NCBI GenBank assembly: GCA_005503055.1
Contig: SCOX01000001.1
Span: 1 to 64,000 of the forward strand
Reading direction: 5' to 3'
Origin: Lysobacteraceae bacterium P
GTDB lineage: Bacteria > Pseudomonadota > Gammaproteobacteria > Xanthomonadales > Xanthomonadaceae
Length of the DNA stretch: 64,000 nucleotides
Below, piece by piece: positions 49,313-56,249 of this stretch (positions are counted from its first letter, which is position 1; the number at the start of each line of letters is the position of its first letter). The notes beneath the pieces were generated by a model. That model did not search any database and had not been told where the DNA came from. It worked only from the letters and a program-made list of their open reading frames with translations. The translations under genes were made by a program, and so were the position numbers.

Positions 49313-49777
49313 ATGTCGTCTCCACGCCTTCAGGAATTCCTCGACTCCAATCGCGTCAGCTACGACACGATGACGCACCCGCACGCGTTCACCGCGCAGG
49401 AAACTGCCACGCGCGCGCACCTCGACCGCCATGCGATGGCCAAGACCGTGATGGTGCGGCTCGACGGCCACCTCGCCATGGCCGTGCTGCCCTCGGACGA
49501 GTGGCTCGATGTCGCGAAACTGCGCCAGGCCAGCGGCGCGCGCGAAGTCGCGCTGTGCAGCGAATCCGACTTCAAGGACCGCTTCCCCGAGTGCGAAGTC
49601 GGTGCGATGCCGCCGTTCGGCAATCTGTACCGCATGGACGTGTACGCGGCCGAAAGCCTCGCCGACGATGGCCGCATCGCGTTCAACGCCGGCAACCATC
49701 GCGAACTGATGCGCATGGGCTGGGACGATTTCGAGCGCCTGGTACATCCGCACGTGGTGCAGATGTCGCGGCAGTGA
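49313..49777 (+). CDS. YbaK/EbsC-type aminoacyl-tRNA deacylase-like protein
   Basis: 154 residues of the INS/YbaK fold. The conserved Lys near residue 45 (HAMAKTVMVRLDG) is the one needed for deacylation in YbaK and ProX relatives. GNLYRMDVYAAESL and FNAGNHRELMRM mark the family. It would clear mischarged tRNAs such as Cys- or Ala-tRNAPro, with the substrate unresolved. Single gene with its own start signal (GGAGC, 49301-49305). Confidence 0.85.
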   Translation: MSSPRLQEFLDSNRVSYDTMTHPHAFTAQETATRAHLDRHAMAKTVMVRLDGHLAMAVLPSDEWLDVAKLRQASGAREVALCSESDFKDRFPECEVGAMPPFGNLYRMDVYAAESLADDGRIAFNAGNHRELMRMGWDDFERLVHPHVVQMSRQ

Positions 49778-49782
49778 CCGCA

Positions 49783-49855
49783 GGGCGCAATGACATTGCG
49801 CCGTTCTTTCTGAGGCTGTGACGCGCGGTGCAATGCGCTTCGCTTGTTGCACCCT
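49783..49855. repeat. dispersed palindromic repeat, family B
   Basis: GGGCGCAATGACATTGCGCC followed by GCGGTGCAATGCGCTTCGCTTGTTGCACCC. A near-identical copy is at 54571-54647 and a diverged one at 22141-22217. It lies in the gap between two codirectional genes. Confidence 0.9.
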
Positions 49856-49940
49856 GCGGATTGCGGATATGGCCCGCTGGCTGTGACCACGTCACCGCGC
49901 CTTCACCTGAATTGGCACCCCGCTGTGGCTAGCTGCGCGC

Positions 49941-52199
49941 ATGAACAGCGCCGCCACGGACGCAGGCCACTTCCGCCACGCATGGCGACGCCTGCCGCCG
50001 CGCGTGCGCGCCTGGACGGCGCGCGTCGCCATCGCCATCGCAGCGCTGTACGCGCTTTACCTCATCGCCGGCAACGTGTTCATCAACACCTCGCTCGGCG
50101 AGTGGACGGCGAACCGCAAGCCGGAGAAGTTCCAGATCGAATGGGGCGGCGGCTACACGTTCTGGCCGGGGCGCGTGACGGTGCACGACGTGAAGATGAA
50201 AGGGCACGTCAACCGCACGTTCTGGGCGGTCAACGCGGAAAAGGCCAGCGGTCGCGTCGCGATCTGGCCGCTGCTGCGCAAGACGGTGCGCGTGCCCGAA
50301 GTGATCGCCTCCGGCGTCACCGGTGGCGTCGACATGAAGGGCGAACGCAAGCCGCCTGTGCCCGCGCGTGCGGGCGGCTGGGTGCTGCAGTTCGATCGCA
50401 TCCGCAGCGATTCGATCCGCGGCGGACACTTCGGCGATCTGGCACTGGAAGGAAACGGCCGCGCCGAAGTCGGCTTCTACAAACAACTGCGCGGCGGCGC
50501 GTTGGAACTGATGCCGTCCAGCGCGCAGTTCGACGGCGCGCGCCTGCGTTACGGCAAGGAAGAACTGCTGAGCCAGGGGCGTCTGGATGCCCGCTTCGCC
50601 ATCGCGCGCCACACCCGCGACCAGGCGCGCGGCATCCGCAAGCTGCTGCTCACCAATGCGTCGCTGAAACTGGACGGCAAGGCCTCGGCGCTGAAGGCGG
50701 ACGTGGATCCGACGGGCAAGGTCACGCTGTCCAACATCCCCGGCGAAGGCAAGGCGCAGGTAAAACTGGGACTGGCACACGGCGCGGTGACGCCCGGCAG
50801 CCGCGTGCGCTGGAACGTCCCGGTCAGCGGTCGCGATGCCACCGGCGCCACGCACCGCAGCGCGCTCGACATCGCACTCGACGTGGACCGCGACATGCAC
50901 CTCGTCGCGAAGACGCCCGCGCAGCACACCGGGCGCATTTCGCTCGATGCCGACCTGACGTTGCGCGGCACCGGGATTCCGCTGGTCTCGCCGCATGAAA
51001 GCCTGAAGGAACTGTTGCCGCGCAGTTCCGGCCACGTCGTCGGGCGCTGGCAATTCGCCTCGCTAAGCTGGCTGGGGCGCTTCTTCACCAACGCGCCGTG
51101 GCTGTCGCTGGAGGGTTCGGGGCTGGTCGATGCCGACGTGCGCGTGGTCGATGGAAGAGTGGCCGGCGGCAGTCGCGTCGCCGTGCCCGAAGTCGATGCG
51201 GTCGCGCACGTGATGGGCAATCGCATCCGCGGCCGCGCGAGCGCCGACGGACGCCTGGATGCCGGCCCCAACGACGAACTGCTGCCCAGCCTCGACCTGC
51301 GCATGCAGGCCTTCAACATCACCGCCGACGATGCGCCGTCGCGGCCGTACATCGAAGGCAACGACCTGCGGCTGTCGGTGAAGTCGCTGTCCGGCATCGA
51401 GCGCCAGACGCTGCGCCAACCCGGCGCGATGCGGGAACTCGGCAACGCGATGCACGCCCAGCTCAGCTTCGCCAACGCGAAGGTGCCCGACCTGCGCGCG
51501 TACAACCGCTATCTGCCCAACGAACACATTCGTTTCGACGGCGGCTCCGGCACGCTCTCGGGCGATCTCACGCTCGACGGCGCGGGCGTGATCGGGCAGG
51601 GCACGCTGGGCGTGGACGCGAAGACCGCGCGCATGCACCTGGCGGGACTGGCGCTGCGCACCGACGTGGACATCGACCTGCGCCTGCGCCGCGCCGACAT
51701 CAAGCGGCGCACGTTCAACATCGACGGCAGCCGCGTCGCCTTGAACAACGTCAGCTTCACCGAGCCCGGCGGCGAATCGCGCAGCGGCTGGTGGACGCGC
51801 ATCGACCTGGACCGCGCGCGCATGGACTGGGACAAACCGATCAGCATCAACGGCCGCGTGCGCATCGCGATGAAGGACGTCGGCTTCCTGCTGTCGATGT
51901 TCTCCAGGCAGCGCGACTATCCGAAGTGGGTGTTCAAGCTCATTGGTTCCGGGCAGGCGCAGGCCAGCGCCAACGTGCAGTGGGCCGGCCAGACGCTGAT
52001 CCTCGACCGCGTGCAGGCCGACAACCAGCGCTACGACGTCAAGGCACGCCTGCGCCTGCACGGCAAGAACCGCACCGGCAGCCTGTACGCGCACTGGGGC
52101 GTGTTGAGCTGCGCGGTGGCGGTGAACGACGGAAAGCGCGATTTCCACGTGGTCCGGGCCAAGGACTGGTACGACAGCCAGCCGAACCTGCTGCGCTGA
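49941..52199 (+). CDS. large AsmA-like envelope protein with single N-terminal anchor
   Basis: 752 residues. One membrane helix near the N terminus (VAIAIAALYALYLIAG, about 28-48) anchors a long, beta-rich periplasmic region. That region has repeated short segments like those of AsmA/DUF748-type proteins (for example ADVRVVDGRVAGGSRVAVPEV and GTLSGDLTLDGAGVIGQGTL). AsmA-like proteins bridge the envelope and carry phospholipid; this one is shorter than TamB. The family call rests on general architecture rather than a specific motif. It is a single gene with no catalytic motif seen. Confidence 0.65.
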   Translation: MNSAATDAGHFRHAWRRLPPRVRAWTARVAIAIAALYALYLIAGNVFINTSLGEWTANRKPEKFQIEWGGGYTFWPGRVTVHDVKMKGHVNRTFWAVNAEKASGRVAIWPLLRKTVRVPEVIASGVTGGVDMKGERKPPVPARAGGWVLQFDRIRSDSIRGGHFGDLALEGNGRAEVGFYKQLRGGALELMPSSAQFDGARLRYGKEELLSQGRLDARFAIARHTRDQARGIRKLLLTNASLKLDGKASALKADVDPTGKVTLSNIPGEGKAQVKLGLAHGAVTPGSRVRWNVPVSGRDATGATHRSALDIALDVDRDMHLVAKTPAQHTGRISLDADLTLRGTGIPLVSPHESLKELLPRSSGHVVGRWQFASLSWLGRFFTNAPWLSLEGSGLVDADVRVVDGRVAGGSRVAVPEVDAVAHVMGNRIRGRASADGRLDAGPNDELLPSLDLRMQAFNITADDAPSRPYIEGNDLRLSVKSLSGIERQTLRQPGAMRELGNAMHAQLSFANAKVPDLRAYNRYLPNEHIRFDGGSGTLSGDLTLDGAGVIGQGTLGVDAKTARMHLAGLALRTDVDIDLRLRRADIKRRTFNIDGSRVALNNVSFTEPGGESRSGWWTRIDLDRARMDWDKPISINGRVRIAMKDVGFLLSMFSRQRDYPKWVFKLIGSGQAQASANVQWAGQTLILDRVQADNQRYDVKARLRLHGKNRTGSLYAHWGVLSCAVAVNDGKRDFHVVRAKDWYDSQPNLLR

Positions 52200-52329
52200 A
52201 CCGCCGAGGCCGACGGCGTCGAACGGGGCTGCGTTTCCTTAACGGCCGCGGGAGTTAACTGATGGCAGGGCGATCGCCCCTGGCGCGATCGCCATGCCCC
52301 CATGAGCCCGCCGCCATGAGCACGCCGCC

Positions 52330-53784
52330 ATGAGCACGCGACCACGCGCCTGGCTGCTGGTCGCCGCGCTGCTACTCGCGCCGATACCGGTAGCCGTCCC
52401 GCAACCTGCGCCCGCGCAGGGCGAGGTGCTGCTGCTCGACATCAAGGGCGGCATCGGCCCGGCCACGCGCGATTACGTGCGCGGCGGCCTGCGTCGCGCG
52501 GCCGAATCGGGCGCCGCGGCGGTGGTGTTGCGGATCGACACACCGGGCGGGCTGGATGCGGCCACGCGCGACATCAACCAGGCGATCCTCGCCTCCGACG
52601 TTCCGGTGATCGGCTGGGTCGCGCCGTCGGGTGCGCGCGCGGCGAGCGCAGGCACCTACATCCTCTACGCCTGCCATCTCGCCGCGATGGCGCCGGCCAC
52701 CTCGCTCGGCGCGGCCACGCCGGTGTCGATGGGCGGGCCTGGCTTCGCCCCAGAACGCGAGCCCGAACGCGAGCCGCAGCGTCCCGATCCGGACGATACG
52801 ACGCCGGAACCATCGCCCAGCGCCACGCCGTCGCCGAACCCGCAGCCGGAATCGCCCATCGGCGATGCACCCGGCAAGCGCGCGCCGGACAGCGCGATGG
52901 AACGCAAGGTGACCAACGATGCCGCCGCCTACCTGCGCAGCCTGGCCGAACTGCGCGGGCGCAATGTGGCGTTCGCCGAAGGCGCGGTGCGCGACGCGGC
53001 CACGCTCACCGCCACGCAGGCGCGGGCGCAGGGCGTGATCGAGATCGTCGCGGCCGATGCCGACGCGCTGCTGCGCCAGGCCAACGGCCGCAACGTCAGG
53101 CTCGCGCGCGGCGAGGCGAAACTCGATGTCGCCGGTCGCACGCTGACGGTGGTGGAACCGGACTGGCGCGCACGCCTGCTCGCGGTGCTCACCGAGCCGA
53201 CGGTGGCCTACGTGCTGCTGCTGATCGGTCTGTACGGACTGGTGTTCGAGGGCTACAGCCCCGGCTCGATCCTGCCCGGCATGGTCGGTGTCATCTGCCT
53301 GTTGCTGGCCGCGTACGGCTTGCAGGTGCTGCCGGTGAACTATGCGGGCGTTGCGCTGATCGTGATCGGCGTGGCGTTGATCGCGCTGGAGGTCGCGCTG
53401 CCCAGCGTGGGCGCGGCCGGCATCGGCGGCGTGGTGTCGCTGCTGGCCGGATCGCTGATCCTGTTCGACACCGACGTCCCCGGCTTCGGCGTGCCGGGCG
53501 CGCTGATCGCCGGCATCGGCGTGGCCAGCGCCCTGGGCTTCATGGGCATGCTCTGGCTGGCCGCGCGTTCGCGCCGTCGTCCCGTCGTCACCGGCGTGGA
53601 GGAAATGATCGGCAGCGTCGCCATCGCCACACGCGATTTCAGCGGGCGCGGACAGGTGCGCATCCGCGGCGAGGAATGGCAGGCGCATTCCGAACTGCCC
53701 GTGCACCGCGGCGAAGGCGTGCGCGTGCTGTCGATCGAAGGCCTGGTGCTGCACGTGGCGCCCGACCGGGGCGATGTGATCTGA
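52330..53784 (+). CDS. nfeD: NfeD-family membrane serine protease (ClpP-class, NfeD1b-type)
   Basis: 484 residues. A signal peptide (about 1-28) leads to a ClpP-class serine-protease domain: LRIDTPGGLDAATRDI and SGARAASAGTYI (candidate Ser near 106), with the Lys in AMERKVTNDAAAYLRSL. Between these sits a Pro/Glu-rich insertion (about 139-185, e.g. PEREPEREPQRPDP). Four or more membrane helices (about 290-410) and a C-terminal OB-fold NfeD domain follow. Its partner slipin is encoded 15 nt downstream. Such pairs are thought to act in membrane quality control. ATG 52330 is the in-frame start. Confidence 0.9.
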   Translation: MSTRPRAWLLVAALLLAPIPVAVPQPAPAQGEVLLLDIKGGIGPATRDYVRGGLRRAAESGAAAVVLRIDTPGGLDAATRDINQAILASDVPVIGWVAPSGARAASAGTYILYACHLAAMAPATSLGAATPVSMGGPGFAPEREPEREPQRPDPDDTTPEPSPSATPSPNPQPESPIGDAPGKRAPDSAMERKVTNDAAAYLRSLAELRGRNVAFAEGAVRDAATLTATQARAQGVIEIVAADADALLRQANGRNVRLARGEAKLDVAGRTLTVVEPDWRARLLAVLTEPTVAYVLLLIGLYGLVFEGYSPGSILPGMVGVICLLLAAYGLQVLPVNYAGVALIVIGVALIALEVALPSVGAAGIGGVVSLLAGSLILFDTDVPGFGVPGALIAGIGVASALGFMGMLWLAARSRRRPVVTGVEEMIGSVAIATRDFSGRGQVRIRGEEWQAHSELPVHRGEGVRVLSIEGLVLHVAPDRGDVI

Positions 53785-53799
53785 GCGAAGGAGATTGCC

Positions 53800-54561
53800 A
53801 TGTACCTGGCCATGTACGTCCCGTTGATCGTGCTGCTGGCCGTGTTGCTGGTCAGTGCGATCAAGGTGCTGCGCGAGTACGAGCGTGGCGTGGTGTTCCA
53901 GCTCGGGCGCTTCTGGAAGGTGAAGGGGCCCGGGCTGATCCTGCTGATCCCGTTCGTCCAGCAGATGGTGCGCGTGGACCTGCGCACGGTGGTGATGGAC
54001 GTGCCGCCACAGGACGTGATCTCGCGCGACAACGTGTCGGTGCAGGTCAACGCCGTGGTGTATTTCCGCGTGGTCGATCCCCAGAAGGCGATCATCAACG
54101 TCGAGCATTTCTACGAAGCCACCAGCCAGCTCGCGCAGACCACGTTGCGTTCGGTATTGGGCCAGCACGACCTGGACGAGATGCTAGCCGAGCGCGAGAA
54201 GCTCAACGACGACATCCGCACCATCCTGGATTCGCAGACGGACGCGTGGGGCATCAAGGTCGCCAACGTCGAAATCAAGCGCGTGGACCTCAACGAGACC
54301 ATGGTGCGCGCGATCGCACGCCAGGCCGAGGCCGAACGCGTACGCCGCGCCAAGGTCATCCACGCCGAGGGCGAGAAACAGGCGGCGGTGATGCTGGTGG
54401 AAGCCGCGCGCCTGCTCGGCGGCGACCCGCGCGCGATCCAGCTGCGTTACCTGCAGACGCTGACCGAGATCGCCGGGGAGAAGAGCTCGACGATCGTGTT
54501 CCCGCTGCCGATGGATTTGCTGGAGTCGCTGCGCGCGCGACGCGGGGATGACGAGCGGTAG
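53800..54561 (+). CDS. slipin/stomatin-like SPFH-domain protein
   Basis: 253 residues. One N-terminal membrane helix precedes an SPFH domain ([26 protein letters not shown] onward) and a helical, Ala/Glu-rich oligomerisation segment ([23 protein letters not shown]). The C-terminal segment [22 protein letters not shown] is typical of bacterial slipins. It forms membrane scaffolds; its protease partner NfeD is encoded just upstream. GGAG at about 53789-53792 supports ATG 53800. Confidence 0.94.
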   Translation: MYLAMYVPLIVLLAVLLVSAIKVLREYERGVVFQLGRFWKVKGPGLILLIPFVQQMVRVDLRTVVMDVPPQDVISRDNVSVQVNAVVYFRVVDPQKAIINVEHFYEATSQLAQTTLRSVLGQHDLDEMLAEREKLNDDIRTILDSQTDAWGIKVANVEIKRVDLNETMVRAIARQAEAERVRRAKVIHAEGEKQAAVMLVEAARLLGGDPRAIQLRYLQTLTEIAGEKSSTIVFPLPMDLLESLRARRGDDER

Positions 54562-54570
54562 CGACGACGC

Positions 54571-54647
54571 GTAGGGCGCAATAGCATTGCGCCGCTCTTC
54601 GCTACGCCGTGACGGGCGGTGCAATGCGCTTCGCTTATTGCACCCTA
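54571..54647. repeat. dispersed palindromic repeat, family B
   Basis: GGGCGCAATAGCATTGCGCC and GCGGTGCAATGCGCTTCGCTTATTGCACCC, nearly identical to the copy at 49783-49855. The first arm is itself a palindrome. Confidence 0.9.
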
Positions 54648-54731
54648 CTGATCCGCCGCTGACCGTCACCGCGTTTGACCGTCATCCCGGCGAAGGCCGG
54701 GATCCAGGCCATCACGTCCTCCGCCCCATCT

Positions 54732-54828
54732 CGTCATTCCAGCGAAAGCTGGAATCCATTGGCTTTGGCAGTGGCTTCATAGGGAAGGCCGAAGATCAAA
54801 ATGGGTTCCAGCTTTCGCTGGAATGACG
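54732..54828. repeat. dispersed inverted repeat, family C
   Basis: CGTCATTCCAGCGAAAGCTGG at the left and CCAGCTTTCGCTGGAATGACG at the right form a 20-bp inverted pair around about 55 nt of less structured sequence. Fragments of the same element recur at 15620-15718, 22239-22337, 37750-37890, 38247-38275 and 54677-54710. Confidence 0.9.
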
Positions 54829-54882
54829 GTGAGAGTTGCGGGCCGTCAGGCTGCGCCGGCGTTCGCGCGAGCACATCGGCGG

Positions 54883-55200
54883 GGTACGACGAGCACCGCG
54901 ACGGGGTACGACGAGCACCGCGATGGGGTATCGACCCCACACGCTTGCCCTCGCGACCCCATCGGAGTGCCCGTCGTACCCCATCGCGGTGCCCTCGCGA
55001 CCCCGGCGACGTGCCCGTCGTACCCCAACGCGGTGCCCTCGCGACCCCGGCGACGTGCCCGTCGTACCCCAACGCGGTGCCCTCGCGACCCCGGCGACGC
55101 GCCCGTCGTACCCCAATACGGTGCCCTCGCGACCCCATCGGATTGCCCGTGATACCCCGGCGCGATGCTCGTCGTACCCCATAGCGGTGCTCGTCCTATC
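54883..55200. repeat. 22-bp-period array of alternating GCCCTCGCGACCCC and GCCCGTCGTACCCC cores
   Basis: About a dozen units: a 14-nt core (GCCCTCGCGACCCC or GCCCGTCGTACCCC, alternating) followed by an 8-nt spacer such as AACGCGGT or GGCGACGT. At the left end the cores appear in reverse orientation (GGGGTACGACGAGC at about 54890 and 54903), with the switch in a palindromic stretch near 54925-54945. The right end decays (GCTCGTCCTATCCC). The period of 22 bp is about two helical turns. Confidence 0.93.
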
Positions 55201-55208
55201 CCAGTGAC

Positions 55209-55274
55209 GTAGCCCGGGTAAGCGAAGCGCACCCGGGGCATCGGCGCGTCACCCCGGGTGCGCTGCGCTTACCC
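55209..55274. repeat. REP-like palindromic pair, family A
   Basis: GTAGCCCGGGTAAGCGAAGC at 55209 onward and its inverse GCGCTGCGCTTACCC ending at 55274, spaced by about 20 nt. The pair lies 30 nt after the pilus tip gene and is shared with 13990-14125 and 22039-22121. Confidence 0.85.
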
Positions 55275-55304
55275 TGCGGTGGGGGCTGGGTCAACGCGCT
55301 GCGC

Positions 55305-56249
55305 TCAATACGTCACCGTGACGATCACCGTATCGGCGTAGCTGCCCGGCGGCGCGGCGGGTTGCACGGGCAGCGTGGCGTAGACGGTCGCGGTCTGCGC
55401 ATTGCCCGTACCGGTGGCGGCCACCGTCGTCGTGCCCGCGCTGCCGTCGCCCCAGGCCTGTGTTCGCGCAGCGTCGCTGTAGAGCCGGTAGCCCAGCGTT
55501 CCACCTCCGCCGCTGCGGGTGAGGCTGCGTGCGGCCACCGTCGCGCCCGCGCCCTGACCTGCGCCCAAGGACAGGGCGTAGTTGGTGCCATTGCTGCAGG
55601 TGGCCGTGACGATGCCCGTGGCGTTGACGGGAGCGTTAATGAAGCCGATCGGGCCGAAGTCGATGTTAGTGGCCGAGACCACGCAATCGGGAACCACGGT
55701 GGCCGCTGTCGAGAAGATGAATTCCGGCTGCCAGTTCAGGGACGAGGAGCAGACCGGCGGCGTCGAGCTGTAGCCGGCAGCCTGAAACGAGGTATATCCG
55801 GCTCCGTTGAAGAGTTGCGAATAACTGCCGGCGGGCAATTGCGTTTGACTGCCGAACACACGCCCGTAGACGGGAACCATCGTGGACCCGGCACCGGACG
55901 AGGTGATGATGTCGCCCACCAGCACATCGGCCTTGGTGGCGCTGTTCCAGACGCTGCCCCACGCACGGGTGCGGGCGGAATCGATGTAGAGCTCGTACGA
56001 CAGCGTCGCGCCTCCCGGTCTGGTCATGCCCCGCGTTCCGAGGCTGGCGCAAGCACGCACATAGGGCGTGGCGAATCCCGTGCAGGCGATGGTCGCCTGG
56101 ACGACGATCTCGGTAGGCGCAGGCGAGAGCGGGCTGAAACTGCCGAAGTCCACGATGCTCATCGAGAGCGTGCAACTCTGGGCACGCGCGGGCGTGCCCG
56201 GCCACAGGGTCATCAGGACCAGCAGCGCCGTCGCGCCCCAACGGATCAT
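55305..56249 (-). CDS. two-domain spore-coat-U-type pilus tip adhesin (CsuE-like)
   Basis: 314 residues. A signal peptide (about 1-25, PARAQ) is followed by two SCPU domains. The first starts SCTLSMSIVDFGSFSP; the second starts PDCVVSATNIDFGPIGF near residue 185. The end GSYADTVIVTVTY is the shared C-terminal donor-type strand of this family. A two-domain subunit at the end of the operon matches the CsuE tip adhesin of archaic Csu pili, which mediates surface attachment. ATG 56249 overlaps the usher stop (ATGA). Confidence 0.9.
   Translation of the reverse strand: MIRWGATALLVLMTLWPGTPARAQSCTLSMSIVDFGSFSPLSPAPTEIVVQATIACTGFATPYVRACASLGTRGMTRPGGATLSYELYIDSARTRAWGSVWNSATKADVLVGDIITSSGAGSTMVPVYGRVFGSQTQLPAGSYSQLFNGAGYTSFQAAGYSSTPPVCSSSLNWQPEFIFSTAATVVPDCVVSATNIDFGPIGFINAPVNATGIVTATCSNGTNYALSLGAGQGAGATVAARSLTRSGGGGTLGYRLYSDAARTQAWGDGSAGTTTVAATGTGNAQTATVYATLPVQPAAPPGSYADTVIVTVTY

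Larger units (their letters stand above)
54562..55304. other. 743-nt gene-free region dominated by repeats
   Basis: Between the convergent slipin gene and the pilus operon. In order it holds: a family B copy (54571-54647), a family C fragment (54677-54710), a family C inverted pair (54732-54828), the 22-bp-period array (about 54883-55200) and a family A pair (55209-55274). Frames of up to about 130 codons stay open through the array in several phases because 22 is not divisible by 3 and stop codons are rare. They are rejected as genes. Confidence 0.9.

Noticed and set aside
54796-55182. Open frames of 80 to 130 codons in several phases through the repeat array
   Set aside because: They exist only because the 22-bp units lack stop codons; a 22-bp period gives 22-residue repeats in every frame. 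No start signal.
54883-55200. CRISPR array
   Set aside because: The conserved part is only 14 nt, spacers are 8 nt and mostly repeated, two cores alternate, and no cas genes are nearby.
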